Origin: Pseudomonadota bacterium | GTDB taxonomy: Bacteria > Pseudomonadota > Alphaproteobacteria > Micropepsales > Micropepsaceae | Reading direction: 5' to 3' | Assembly (NCBI GenBank): GCA_016201105.1 | Contig: JACQDN010000009.1 | Location: 27,340-91,339 of the forward strand | Length of the DNA stretch: 64,000 nucleotides | In this document: positions 8,070-16,887 of the stretch, one piece after another | Layout of the letters: the number at the start of each line of letters is the position of its first letter | Position numbering within the stretch: position 1 is the stretch's first letter | Notes under the pieces: model-generated | Seen by the model: the letters and a program-made list of their open reading frames with translations, nothing else | Database searches by the model: none | What the model was told of the DNA's origin: nothing | Translations under genes and position numbers: made by a program

Positions 8070-10154
8070 TCATCCCGTACGCAAGTAACGCACGGCTTCG
8101 TCTCTCTCGAAAAGATAGAGCAGAACGCGCAACGCTTCACCTCGCCGCGACTTCAGGTCCGGATCCTGGCTCAGAACGAGTTTTGCATCGTCGCGCGCTA
8201 CGGAAAGCAGTTCGCCGTGGACGGCAAGGTCGGCGATTTTGAATTCGGGCATGCCACTTTGTCGGGTGCCCAGCAGTTCGCCGGCACCGCGCAGGCGCAG
8301 GTCTTCCTCAGCGATGACAAAGCCGTCGTCGGTCTCGCGCAAGGTCTTGAGCCGCGCTTTCGCCGTTTCCCCGAGCGGCCCCTGATAGAGGAGCAGGCAG
8401 CTTGATTTTGCTTCGCCGCGTCCCACGCGCCCGCGCAATTGGTGAAGCTGCGCAAGACCGAAGCGCTCGGCGTGCTCCACCACCATGATGGTGGCTTCGG
8501 CAACATCGACTCCTACTTCGATCACGGTGGTTGCCACAAGAACGGAGGTCTCGCCCACCTTGAATTTGGCCATAGCGGTATCGCGCTCCGCCGCTTTCAT
8601 CTTGCCGTGGACGAGGCCGACCCGCGCGCCCAAGGCTTTGCGCAGTTCCGTCGCCCGTTCTTCGGCGGCCGCGAGATCGCTCTTCTCCGATTCCTCCACC
8701 AGCGGACACACCCAGTAAGCGCGCGCGCCCTTGGCGATGGCGCGGCGCAAATGATCGACCACTTCGTTCAATCGTTCGGCGGATAGCACGCGTGTTTCCA
8801 CCGGCTTGCGTCCCGGCGGGCGTCCGGTCAACCGCGAGACATCCATGTCGCCATAAGCAGTCAACGCGAGCGTGCGGGGAATCGGTGTCGCCGTCATTAC
8901 CAGCACGTCGACGGGCTTTTCACCTTTGCCTTGCAGCTGCATGCGCTGATGCACGCCGAAGCGGTGCTGCTCGTCGACCACCGCGAGCGCGAGATCGTGG
9001 AATTGTACGTCTTCGGAAAAGATCGCGTGCGTGCCCGCCAGAATATCGATTTCACCGCTAGCGAGTGCTTTTAGAACAACTTCGCGGGGCGACCCGCGTT
9101 CGCGCCCGGTGAGGATCGCCATGCGAATGCCGGCGGCATTGGCGAGCGGCTCAAGCGAAGCCATGTGTTGGCGCGCCAGAATCTCCGTCGGCGCCATCAG
9201 GGCGCCTTGCCCGCCGGCTTCCACCGCGTTCAGCAAGGCGAGCATCGCGACAATGGTTTTGCCCGCGCCTACGTCGCCTTGCAGCAGCCGCAGCATCCGC
9301 GCCGGTGTGGCCATGTCGGCTTCGATTTCGGTGAGAGCCGTTTCCTGGGCTGACGTCAGGGCAAAGGGCAGGGCCGCGAGCGCTTTTTTCTTCAAATGAC
9401 CGTCGCCCTTGATGGTGCGGCCTTTGATGCCGCGCATCCGTGCGCGGATCAGGACCAGAGCGAGCTGATTGGCGAGCAATTCGTCATAGGCAAGCCGCAT
9501 TCGCGCCGGCGCTTCCGGCAAAAGATCTTTCTCGCGCGTCGGCGTATGTGCGATCTGCAGCGCTTCATCAAAGGCGGTCCAGCTTCGCTGCTTGCGGAAC
9601 GCCTCATTCAACCATTCGGGCACGACCGGCACTTTTTCCACCGCCGCGCGAATGGCCTTCGCCAAGACTTTGCCGGCCAGGTTTTCCGTGAGCCGATACA
9701 CCGGCTCCTGCATCGGAAAAGTCGTCGCCTCTTCCGGCGAGAGCACGTGATCGGGATGAGGCATCTGCAGACGGTTTTTGAATTTCTCGATCCGCCCGCT
9801 GACGATGCGTTTGCCGCCGACGGGCAGCATGCGCTTCAAGTGATCGGCATAGGCATGGAAGAAAACGAGTTCGATCGCCGCGGTGTCGTCGGAGCAGCGC
9901 ACGCGATAGGGCTGACGGCGGTCATGCGAGGGCACGTGATCGAGCACATTCACCGCGACCGTCGCGATACGGCCCAATTCGGCTTCGATGAGTTTGGGGC
10001 GATAGCTCCGGTCGATGATCCCGCTGGGCAAATCGAGGACGAGATCGACCAGCCGCGTTCCCGCCACCTTGGCGATGAGTTTTTCCACCTTCGGGCCGAC
10101 GCCCGGCAGCGTGCGTGTCTCGGCAAAAAGCGGAAAGAGAATCGAAGGCCGCAT
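8070..10154 (-). CDS. recG: ATP-dependent DNA helicase RecG
   Basis: A 694-residue superfamily 2 helicase that remodels stalled replication forks and Holliday junctions. The N-terminal wedge domain contains the RPKLIEAELG and YRVRCSDDTA regions. The helicase core has GDVGAGKT (near residue 290), APTEILARQH, the box VVDEQHRFGV, TATPIPRTL, and motif VI HQLRGRVGRG. The C-terminal end has the RecG-type EEDLRLRGAGELLGTRQSG. The length is standard. The divergent neighbour beyond a palindromic repeat is sdhE-mfd, an order typical of Alphaproteobacteria. Confidence 0.98.
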   Translation of the reverse strand: MRPSILFPLFAETRTLPGVGPKVEKLIAKVAGTRLVDLVLDLPSGIIDRSYRPKLIEAELGRIATVAVNVLDHVPSHDRRQPYRVRCSDDTAAIELVFFHAYADHLKRMLPVGGKRIVSGRIEKFKNRLQMPHPDHVLSPEEATTFPMQEPVYRLTENLAGKVLAKAIRAAVEKVPVVPEWLNEAFRKQRSWTAFDEALQIAHTPTREKDLLPEAPARMRLAYDELLANQLALVLIRARMRGIKGRTIKGDGHLKKKALAALPFALTSAQETALTEIEADMATPARMLRLLQGDVGAGKTIVAMLALLNAVEAGGQGALMAPTEILARQHMASLEPLANAAGIRMAILTGRERGSPREVVLKALASGEIDILAGTHAIFSEDVQFHDLALAVVDEQHRFGVHQRMQLQGKGEKPVDVLVMTATPIPRTLALTAYGDMDVSRLTGRPPGRKPVETRVLSAERLNEVVDHLRRAIAKGARAYWVCPLVEESEKSDLAAAEERATELRKALGARVGLVHGKMKAAERDTAMAKFKVGETSVLVATTVIEVGVDVAEATIMVVEHAERFGLAQLHQLRGRVGRGEAKSSCLLLYQGPLGETAKARLKTLRETDDGFVIAEEDLRLRGAGELLGTRQSGMPEFKIADLAVHGELLSVARDDAKLVLSQDPDLKSRRGEALRVLLYLFERDEAVRYLRTG

Positions 10155-10166
10155 GGGGGAGCTTTA

Positions 10167-10324
10167 CCACCCTCCCTTGGGAGGGTCGAAGCGCGAAGCG
10201 CTTCGGGGAGGATGTGGAAGGAAGAGCTCGACTTTCCTGATCCTCCCCGAAAAATCCGTTCGCTCCGCTCTCGAATTTTTCGACCCTCCCGAGGGAGGGT
10301 CAGTCCGGCTCCAAGGGAGGGTGG
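10167..10324. repeat. mosaic palindromic repeat, ACCCTCCC family
   Basis: A 158-base element between the divergent recG and sdhE genes. It begins CCACCCTCCCTTGGGAGGGT and ends with GACCCTCCCGAGGGAGGGTC plus a further AAGGGAGGGTGG. Inner blocks GGGGAGGAT and ATCCTCCCC form a second nested stem. A close relative lies at 14129. It sits where the promoters of both operons should be, so it may affect either transcript leader. Confidence 0.8.
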
Positions 10325-10356
10325 CAGCAGCGCCATCCACGCGCTATATCCCGCTC

Positions 10357-10653
10357 ATGTCTGACGCATTCAACGGTGGCTCTTCGGAGGCCCGCCGCAA
10401 ACGCCTATTGTTTCGGGCCCAGCGGCGCGGCTTCAAGGAAGTCGATCTGATCTTCGGCACGTTCGCCGCCAACCATTTGGCTCAGCTGGATGAAACCGGT
10501 CTCGACGCGTTCGAGGCGCTGCTCGATGCGCCCGACCAGCAAGTGTATGCCTGGCTCCGGGATCATGCGCCCGTGCCTGCCGCCTTCGACACGCCCGTCT
10601 TCGCGCAACTGAAGGCGCTCTGCCAGCGAAAGAACCCCACTTGGAACGTCTGA
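10357..10653 (+). CDS. sdhE: succinate dehydrogenase flavinylation factor SdhE
   Basis: A 98-residue protein of the SdhE/SDHAF2 family, which promotes covalent attachment of FAD to the succinate dehydrogenase flavoprotein. The conserved motif appears as RRGFKEVDLIFGTFA, containing the essential RG-x-x-E. The C-terminal half has the family pattern FEALLDAPDQQVYAWL. I chose the ATG at 10357, which gives the normal family length; a longer open frame upstream runs through the palindromic repeat and is not real. The gene overlaps the start of mfd by 13 bases, as often seen in this order of bacteria. Confidence 0.95.
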   Translation: MSDAFNGGSSEARRKRLLFRAQRRGFKEVDLIFGTFAANHLAQLDETGLDAFEALLDAPDQQVYAWLRDHAPVPAAFDTPVFAQLKALCQRKNPTWNV

Positions 10654-13600
10654 ACTATATCGCCCGCGCCGATGGGCGCTTTGCACTGACGGGCGCACCG
10701 GACGGCTATGACGCCTATGTCGCCGCTGAGTCCGCCGCGCGCCGCAAAGGTCTCGTTGTCTTCGTGGCAGCGGATGACGTGCATGCGCAGTCCATTCTCG
10801 AAGCGGCGAAGTTCTTCGCGCCGGATCTGCCGCTGCTGCCCTTTCCGGCCTGGGATTGTTTGCCGTACGACCGCGTTTCTCCCAAGCCGGATATCGAAAG
10901 CCAGCGTTTGGCGACTTTGGCCGCGTTGGCCCGCCGCAAGAACGACCATCCGGCGCTCGTCGTTACGACCATCAACGCTTTTCTGCAACGCGTGCCGCCG
11001 CGCGAAGCGATCGCCGAAGCAAGTTTCTTTGCGCGCGTCAGCAGCATGGTGGAGCACGATGCGCTAGTGGCGTTTCTGGCTCGCAACGGTTACGCGCGGG
11101 CGAGCACGGTGCGCGAACCGGGCGATTTCGCTTTGCGTGGCGGTATCGTCGATCTGTGGCCGCCGGGATCGGATCATCCCCTGCGGATGGACTTCTTCGG
11201 CTCCACGCTCGAGGCCATTCGCCTGTTCGATGCCGAGACGCAGCTTTCCACCGATCAGATTTCCGAGATCGAGCTGCTCCCCGCCAGCGAAGCGCCGTTG
11301 GACAAGGACACCATCAGCCGCTTTCGCGCCGGTTATGTGGCCGAGTTCGGCCCCGCCACCAGCGATGATCCGCTTTACGAATCCGTCAGCGCGGGGCGCA
11401 AGCATCAGGGCATGGAGCACTGGCTGGCGCTGTTCTATCCGAAGTTGGACACGCTGTTCGATTATCTGCCGCGGTCGCTGATTTTGCTCTCACACCAGAC
11501 CGAGGAAGCCAAATCTGCACGTCTGGAGTTGATCGCCGACTATTACGCGACGCGTCGGCAGTTCCTTCAGGCCGCGCGCGAAGGCGCGAAGGAAAATATC
11601 GGACCGCCTTACAAGCCTTTGCCAATCGACCGTCTCTATCTGCCGAGCGACGAATTTTCGGCAGGATTGGCTCGCCATGTCGTGCGCGATCTCTCACCCT
11701 TCCAGGCACCGGAATCGAAGAACTCGACCGACGCCGGCGGCCGCCTGGGCCGGGATTTCGCGCCCGAACGCGCGCAGGAAAAGCTCAACGTTTTCGAAGC
11801 CGCCGCCGCCCATGCCAAGGCGCTGCAGACCAGCGGCAAGCGCGTGCTTGTGGCGGCCTGGAGCGAGGGCTCCGCCGAACGTTTGGGCGGCGTCCTCTCC
11901 GATCATGGTCTTGCCGCCATCCGCCAGGTGCGCAATTGGCCGGACACTTTGAAGATGCACAGCGAAGCCGTCGGCGTTGCCGTCCTCGGGCTAGAGCACG
12001 GGTTCGAAGCGCCGGATTTCGCGGTCATCGCCGAACAGGACATCCTGGGCGATCGCATGGTGCGCACGCGCCGCGCCAAACGCGCTGCGAATTTCTTGAG
12101 CGAAGCCTCCAGTCTCGCGCCCGGCGATCTCGTCACCCATATCGAGCACGGCGTCGGCCGCTACCTCGGATTGCAGACCATCGATGCCGCAGGCGCGCCC
12201 CACGATTGCCTGGAGCTGCAATATGATGGCGGCAAGCTGTTCCTGCCGGTCGAGAACATCGAACTTCTGACGCGCTACGGCTCGGACGAAGGCCATGCCC
12301 AGCTTGACCGGCTCGGCGGAGCAGGCTGGCAACAGCGCAAAGCGCGCATGCGCGAGCGCGTGCGCGAGATCGCCGCCGAACTCATCCGCATTGCCGCGGC
12401 ACGCCAGTTGAAAACCATCGACCCGGTGGATCCTCCACAAGGCCTCTACGACGAGTTCTGCGCCCGCTTTCCCTATCAGGAGACCGAGGATCAGGAGAAA
12501 GCGATCGCCGATACGATCGAAGATCTCGCCAAAGGTACGCCGATGGATCGCCTGGTTTGCGGCGATGTCGGCTTCGGCAAGACCGAAGTCGCGTTGCGCG
12601 CGGCCTTTGTCGAAGCGATGTCGGGCTCTCAAGTCGCCGTCATCGTGCCCACGACATTGCTGGCCCGCCAGCATTACAAGACCTTTGCCGAGCGCTTCGG
12701 CGGCTTTCCCCTCAAGGTCCGCCAGCTTTCACGCTTCGTGACGGCGGCCGACGCGAAGGAAACCAAAGCCGATCTCGCGGTCGGCAAAATCGAGATCGTC
12801 GTCGGCACCCATGCGCTGCTCGCCAAGAACATTGAATTCCACAATCTCGGTCTTCTCATTGTGGACGAAGAGCAGCATTTCGGTGTTTCCCACAAAGAGC
12901 GGCTCAAGGCGCTCAAAGCCGACGTACATGTGCTGACGCTGACGGCAACACCCATTCCCCGCACCTTGCAGTTGGCGCTCTCCGGCGTGCGCGACCTTTC
13001 GCTGATCACCACGCCGCCGATCGACCGTTTGGCCGTGCGAACCTTCGTCTCGCCGTTCGATCCCCTGGTGATCCGCGAAGCCCTGCTGCGCGAGCACTAC
13101 CGCGGCGGGCAGAGTTTCTATGTCTGCCCGCGTATCGCGGATCTGCGCGAGGCGGAAGAATTCATCAAAGCCACCGTGCCGGAAGTGAAAGTCACAGTCG
13201 CGCACGGCCAGATGTCGCCGACGCTGCTCGAAGACGTGATGACGTCCTTCTACGACCGCAAGGTCGACGTGCTCATTTCCACCAACATCGTGGAAAGCGG
13301 TCTCGACATTCCCACCGCCAACACGCTGGTCGTGCATCGCGCCGAAATGTTCGGCCTGTCGCAGCTTTATCAGCTGCGCGGACGCATCGGCCGCTCCAAG
13401 CAGCGCGCTTACGCCTATCTGACGACACCGGCAGATCGCAAGCTCACCGAAACGGCCGAACGGCGGCTGCAGGTGCTGCAATCGCTGGATCAGCTGGGCG
13501 CCGGGTTCTCGGTCGCCAGCCACGATATGGACATTCGCGGCGCCGGCAACCTTCTGGGCGAAGAGCAATCCGGCCATGTGCGCGAGGTGGGCATCGAGCT

Positions 13601-14126
13601 CTACCAGGAAATGCTGGAAGAGGCCGTTTCCCAGATGCGTGCGGGCGGTGGCGATGGTGAAATCACCGACCAATGGTCGCCGCAGATCAACATCGGCGCC
13701 GCCGTGATGATCCCGGAATCTTATGTGGCGGATTTGAACCTGCGCATGGCGCTCTATCGCCGTGTCGCCGCGCTGGAAGACCGCAACGACATCGATCGCT
13801 TTGCCGCCGAATTGATCGACCGGTTCGGTCCGTTACCGGACGAGGTGAAGCATTTGCTGGAGATCGTGACCATCAAGGCGCTCTGCCGCATTGCGCTGGT
13901 GGAAAAGATCGAAGCGGGCCCCAAGGGCGCGACGCTCACCTTCCGCAACCAGACCTTCCCCAATCCGATTGGCCTCGTGCGTCTCATCTCGCAGCACCAG
14001 AACACGATGAAAGTGCGCCCCGACCAGAAAGTGGTGATCGCCCGCGACTGGCCGACGCCGGAGTCTCGCCTCAAGGGCACGCAAAATCTACTCCACCAGC
14101 TCGCGAAGCTAGCCGAGGCGGCGTAA
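10641..14126 (+). CDS. mfd: transcription-repair coupling factor Mfd
   Basis: A 1161-residue translocase that removes RNA polymerase stalled at DNA lesions and recruits UvrA. The UvrB-like N-terminal part includes FPAWDCLPYDRVSPKPDIE. The RNA-polymerase interaction domain has GDLVTHIEHGVGRYLGL. The translocase core has GDVGFGKTEVALRA (near residue 640), VDEEQHFGVSHKE, TATPIPRTLQ and QLRGRIGRSKQRAYAY. The C-terminal regulatory region has LLGEEQSGHVREVG. The start appears to be TTG at 10641, inside the 3' end of sdhE; no nearby in-frame ATG fits better. Confidence 0.97.
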   Translation: MERLNYIARADGRFALTGAPDGYDAYVAAESAARRKGLVVFVAADDVHAQSILEAAKFFAPDLPLLPFPAWDCLPYDRVSPKPDIESQRLATLAALARRKNDHPALVVTTINAFLQRVPPREAIAEASFFARVSSMVEHDALVAFLARNGYARASTVREPGDFALRGGIVDLWPPGSDHPLRMDFFGSTLEAIRLFDAETQLSTDQISEIELLPASEAPLDKDTISRFRAGYVAEFGPATSDDPLYESVSAGRKHQGMEHWLALFYPKLDTLFDYLPRSLILLSHQTEEAKSARLELIADYYATRRQFLQAAREGAKENIGPPYKPLPIDRLYLPSDEFSAGLARHVVRDLSPFQAPESKNSTDAGGRLGRDFAPERAQEKLNVFEAAAAHAKALQTSGKRVLVAAWSEGSAERLGGVLSDHGLAAIRQVRNWPDTLKMHSEAVGVAVLGLEHGFEAPDFAVIAEQDILGDRMVRTRRAKRAANFLSEASSLAPGDLVTHIEHGVGRYLGLQTIDAAGAPHDCLELQYDGGKLFLPVENIELLTRYGSDEGHAQLDRLGGAGWQQRKARMRERVREIAAELIRIAAARQLKTIDPVDPPQGLYDEFCARFPYQETEDQEKAIADTIEDLAKGTPMDRLVCGDVGFGKTEVALRAAFVEAMSGSQVAVIVPTTLLARQHYKTFAERFGGFPLKVRQLSRFVTAADAKETKADLAVGKIEIVVGTHALLAKNIEFHNLGLLIVDEEQHFGVSHKERLKALKADVHVLTLTATPIPRTLQLALSGVRDLSLITTPPIDRLAVRTFVSPFDPLVIREALLREHYRGGQSFYVCPRIADLREAEEFIKATVPEVKVTVAHGQMSPTLLEDVMTSFYDRKVDVLISTNIVESGLDIPTANTLVVHRAEMFGLSQLYQLRGRIGRSKQRAYAYLTTPADRKLTETAERRLQVLQSLDQLGAGFSVASHDMDIRGAGNLLGEEQSGHVREVGIELYQEMLEEAVSQMRAGGGDGEITDQWSPQINIGAAVMIPESYVADLNLRMALYRRVAALEDRNDIDRFAAELIDRFGPLPDEVKHLLEIVTIKALCRIALVEKIEAGPKGATLTFRNQTFPNPIGLVRLISQHQNTMKVRPDQKVVIARDWPTPESRLKGTQNLLHQLAKLAEAA

Positions 14127-14128
14127 TT

Positions 14129-14261
14129 CCACCCTCCCTCGGGAGGGTCGAAATTCGCGCAGCGAATTTCGGGGAGGATGTGCGACAAATGCACTTGAAT
14201 TTCCGTATCCTCCCCGAAAATTCTCGCTACGCTCGAATTTTCGACCCTCCCGAAGGAGGGT
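14129..14261. repeat. mosaic palindromic repeat, ACCCTCCC family
   Basis: A 133-base element immediately after the mfd stop. Ends are CCACCCTCCCTCGGGAGGGT and GACCCTCCCGAAGGAGGGT. Inner inverted blocks GAAATTCGCGCAGCGAATTTC, GGGGAGGAT and ATCCTCCCC are shared with the element at 10167. It lies only 11 bases before the next start codon, so a folded RNA would be close to that gene's ribosome site. Confidence 0.8.
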
Positions 14262-14272
14262 AGAGTTGGAAG

Positions 14273-15049
14273 ATGACCGCCATCCTCGCCATCCATGCCC
14301 ATCCTGACGACGTCGAGACTCTCGGTGCTGCGACGCTCGCGTTGCTGGCGGCGAAGGGTCACCGCATTTCGATCGTCACGATGACGGCGGGAGATTGCGG
14401 TTCTGTTGAAACCGACAATGAGGAAACGGCGCGCATCCGCATGCGGGAAGCAGCCAATGCGGCTGCGATTATCGGCGCAGACTATGCTTGTGCCGGGTTC
14501 GGCGATCTTTCTGTCTTCAGCGACGACGCGTCGCGGCGCCGTACCACTGAAATCTTGCGCAGCGCGCGCCCCGACATCGTCATCACGGCATCACCCGCCG
14601 ACTATCATCCCGATCACGAAGCGACGAGCCTTCTGGTGCGCGATGCCTGTTTCGCGGTACCAATTCCAAATTATCATGGGTCAAACTACAAATCCGGAAG
14701 CGCCGCGGCGCTCGCCGCCATTCCGCATCTCTATTTCATGGATCCCATCGAAGGGCGCGACCGCGGCAACGCCAAGATCGTGCCCGACTTCGCGGTCAAT
14801 GTGGAAGCATGGATGGACAAGAAACGCGCCATGCTGGCGGCCCATGAGAGCCAACGCGCCTGGGTGCTGAAGCAGCACGGCATCGACGACTATATGGGCG
14901 CCATGGAATCCTGGACGAAGCGGCGCGGCAAACACTTTGGCGTCGGATACGCCGAGGGATTTCGGCAATACAAAACCCATCCCTACCCGGCGACACCGTT
15001 GTTGCAGGAGTTGGTCGGTGAGGCACTCCTGAAGGAAATGAACGCATGA
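14273..15049 (+). CDS. PIG-L/LmbE family zinc deacetylase
   Basis: A 258-residue member of the PIG-L family, which removes N-acetyl groups from sugars such as GlcNAc-inositol or related conjugates. The zinc site is seen as AHPDDVE at residues 9-15 and the distal histidine in ASPADYHPDHEAT near residue 110. The family's usual Asp and His residues are intact, so it should be active. Its stop overlaps the next start (ATGA at 15046), making it a translationally coupled pair with an NAD-dependent epimerase. That pairing suggests carbohydrate chemistry, but the substrate is unknown. Confidence 0.9.
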   Translation: MTAILAIHAHPDDVETLGAATLALLAAKGHRISIVTMTAGDCGSVETDNEETARIRMREAANAAAIIGADYACAGFGDLSVFSDDASRRRTTEILRSARPDIVITASPADYHPDHEATSLLVRDACFAVPIPNYHGSNYKSGSAAALAAIPHLYFMDPIEGRDRGNAKIVPDFAVNVEAWMDKKRAMLAAHESQRAWVLKQHGIDDYMGAMESWTKRRGKHFGVGYAEGFRQYKTHPYPATPLLQELVGEALLKEMNA

Positions 15050-15984
15050 ACATCTTCGTCACCGGTGCATCGGGATTTGTCGGCGGTGCGTTTGTGCGCG
15101 CTTCGGCAGGAAAGCATGTGATCTCAGCGATGTCGCGATCCGAAGCCAGCGACGCCAAGATTAAGGCCGCAGGCGCAACGCCGATCCGCTGTTCGCTGGA
15201 CGATGTGACGGCCGATCATATGAAAGGTATGGACGCGGTCGTGCACTGCGCGGCCTTCGTGGAGGAATGGGGCCCGTGGCGCGACTATTGGCGCATGAAC
15301 GTCGATGGCACCAAGCGCATGCTGGCGGCGGCGAAGAAGGCCGGCGTGAAGCGCTTCGTTCACATCGGCACGGAAGCGGCCCTGTTCCACGGCCAGCACA
15401 TGCGCAATGTGGACGAAAGCTATCCTCTCGCTCTCGACTCTCCTTTTCCGTATTCGCGCACCAAGGCGCACGCGGAGAAGGCGGTGCGTACAGCCAACGA
15501 TCCGAAAGCTGGGTTCGAGACGATCGTGATACGTCCGCGCTTCGTGTGGGGACCGGGCGATGAAACCATTCTTCCGGTCGTGCGCCGGATGGCGGCCGAG
15601 GGTCAATTCGCCTGGATCGGCGGCGGGCGCAACAAGACGTCGACGACCTATATCGGCAATCTCACGCATGCCATCGAACTTGCGCTGAGCGCGGGCAAGA
15701 GCGGCGAAGCCTATTTCGTACTCGACGGTCCGCCGATTGTTTTCCGCGAAATGCTGACCCGCATGGCGAAGGCGGCGGGCTTTTCGCTCCCGGATCGCGA
15801 GGTTCCGGGCTGGCTCGTCAGAACCATCGCTTATGCCGGCGAGAAGGCCTGGCGCATTCTCCCGCTCAACGGACGCCCGCCGCTGACGCGTTTTACGGCC
15901 AATATCATGTCGCGCGACTGCATTCTGATAGACGCGAAGGCGCGCCCGCGAGATGGGGTACGCCCCGCTGTTCACCGTCGATGA
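15046..15984 (+). CDS. NAD-dependent epimerase/dehydratase with a shifted C-terminus
   Basis: A 312-residue extended short-chain dehydrogenase. The dinucleotide motif is TGASGFVGG at residues 6-14, and the catalytic Tyr136 and Lys140 lie in PYSRTKAHAEKA. Middle segments (RFVWGPGDETILP) match the NAD-dependent epimerase / 3-beta-HSD-like group. The last residues after about 300 (RPRDGVRPAVHRR) look unlike the family. In the +1 frame the expected tail is found up to a stop at 16028-16030, so one extra C in the CCC at 15945-15947 probably shifted the frame. The product as read lacks its normal last 28 or so residues. Confidence 0.85.
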   Translation: MNIFVTGASGFVGGAFVRASAGKHVISAMSRSEASDAKIKAAGATPIRCSLDDVTADHMKGMDAVVHCAAFVEEWGPWRDYWRMNVDGTKRMLAAAKKAGVKRFVHIGTEAALFHGQHMRNVDESYPLALDSPFPYSRTKAHAEKAVRTANDPKAGFETIVIRPRFVWGPGDETILPVVRRMAAEGQFAWIGGGRNKTSTTYIGNLTHAIELALSAGKSGEAYFVLDGPPIVFREMLTRMAKAAGFSLPDREVPGWLVRTIAYAGEKAWRILPLNGRPPLTRFTANIMSRDCILIDAKARPRDGVRPAVHRR

Positions 15985-16030
15985 GGGAATGAAAGCGCTG
16001 GCGGCCGAGAAGGTCGCCTCGCCGCTGTAA
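15945..16030 (+). other. out-of-frame C-terminus of the epimerase gene
   Basis: Reading from CGC at 15947 gives REMGYAPLFTVDEGMKAL and onward to TAA at 16028-16030. This is the normal ending of the extended SDR proteins, where a residue pair (R/E)-(E/L)-GY-x-P precedes the last helix. Removing one C from the CCC at 15945-15947 joins it in frame to the upstream part. The cause is either an assembly error or a real frameshift. Confidence 0.75.
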
Positions 16031-16185
16031 ATCCAAGCCGAGCAGGTATTTACCTCTGAAGGCTGTGGCCGCACGGTGACGCCGGTCACGGAATTATTGC
16101 TTAAGACCGGGAACCGAACCCCACATTCGCCGCATTGTTAGATAGGGTTGCAAGGTTAAGGCGGCAGGCCCGCAGGAGAGTTCGC

Positions 16186-16887
16186 GTGAGTTTTCTCACT
16201 TCAGGTATGGGCTGGTACTGGATGGTCGTCCCGTTCGCGGTTGCGGCGTTCGGCGTGCTGTTCGTGTTGTCCGGCTTCGGTCATGTCTTCGGCGGCCGCG
16301 CGGGCCGGGGCGGCCTAAACCTCATCATCGGCACGCCGCTCGCGGTGATCGGCCTCGCGCTCAGCCTGCTTGCGCTCAACACCCAGACCATGGCGCGGCT
16401 TGCTTATGAGGGTTATGTCGCCGATGTGAGCATCAAGGCCGTCGATCCCGCGAACAAGCTCTACGACGTGACCGTTGCGCGGCATGACGGCGCCAACGTC
16501 ACGCAGACCTGCCGCATCCAGGGCGACGAATGGGAAATGAGCGGACGCGTGCAGAAGTGGAAGCCCTGGGCCAACATGCTCGGCCTCGACTCGACCTACG
16601 ATCTCGATCAGCTCGGCAACAAATATTTCACGGCCGCGGTCGGAAACGGCAAAGCCATCACGGCCTGCGATCTCAAAGGTCCGCCGCCGCTGGTCAATCA
16701 GTATGTGCCGAGCAATTGGCTGTTCTGGATCACCAGCAAGTCCTACACCGAAGAACGCCGCTTCGGTTCGGCCAGCTACATGCCGCTCGCCGACGGCGCG
16801 ACGTACAAGGTGGTGATGACGCAATCGGGCCTGAATGCGGAGCCGTCCAACGACGCAGCCACCGCCGCCAACAACGCGCGGCCTTAA
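16186..16887 (+). CDS. membrane-anchored protein of unknown function
   Basis: A 233-residue protein with two hydrophobic segments near the N-terminus (about residues 7-30 and 42-62, the latter LIIGTPLAVIGLALSLLAL) followed by a soluble domain of about 160 residues, probably periplasmic. The domain contains TCRIQGDEWEMSGRVQKWKPW and FTAAVGNGKAI. I chose GTG at 16186, which has AGGAGAG six bases upstream; a longer frame back to 16135 adds an unlikely basic leader. The stop overlaps that of the convergent acyl-CoA dehydrogenase. Family not recognised; it resembles cation/multidrug-efflux-type annotated membrane proteins only in layout. Confidence 0.8.
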   Translation: MSFLTSGMGWYWMVVPFAVAAFGVLFVLSGFGHVFGGRAGRGGLNLIIGTPLAVIGLALSLLALNTQTMARLAYEGYVADVSIKAVDPANKLYDVTVARHDGANVTQTCRIQGDEWEMSGRVQKWKPWANMLGLDSTYDLDQLGNKYFTAAVGNGKAITACDLKGPPPLVNQYVPSNWLFWITSKSYTEERRFGSASYMPLADGATYKVVMTQSGLNAEPSNDAATAANNARP

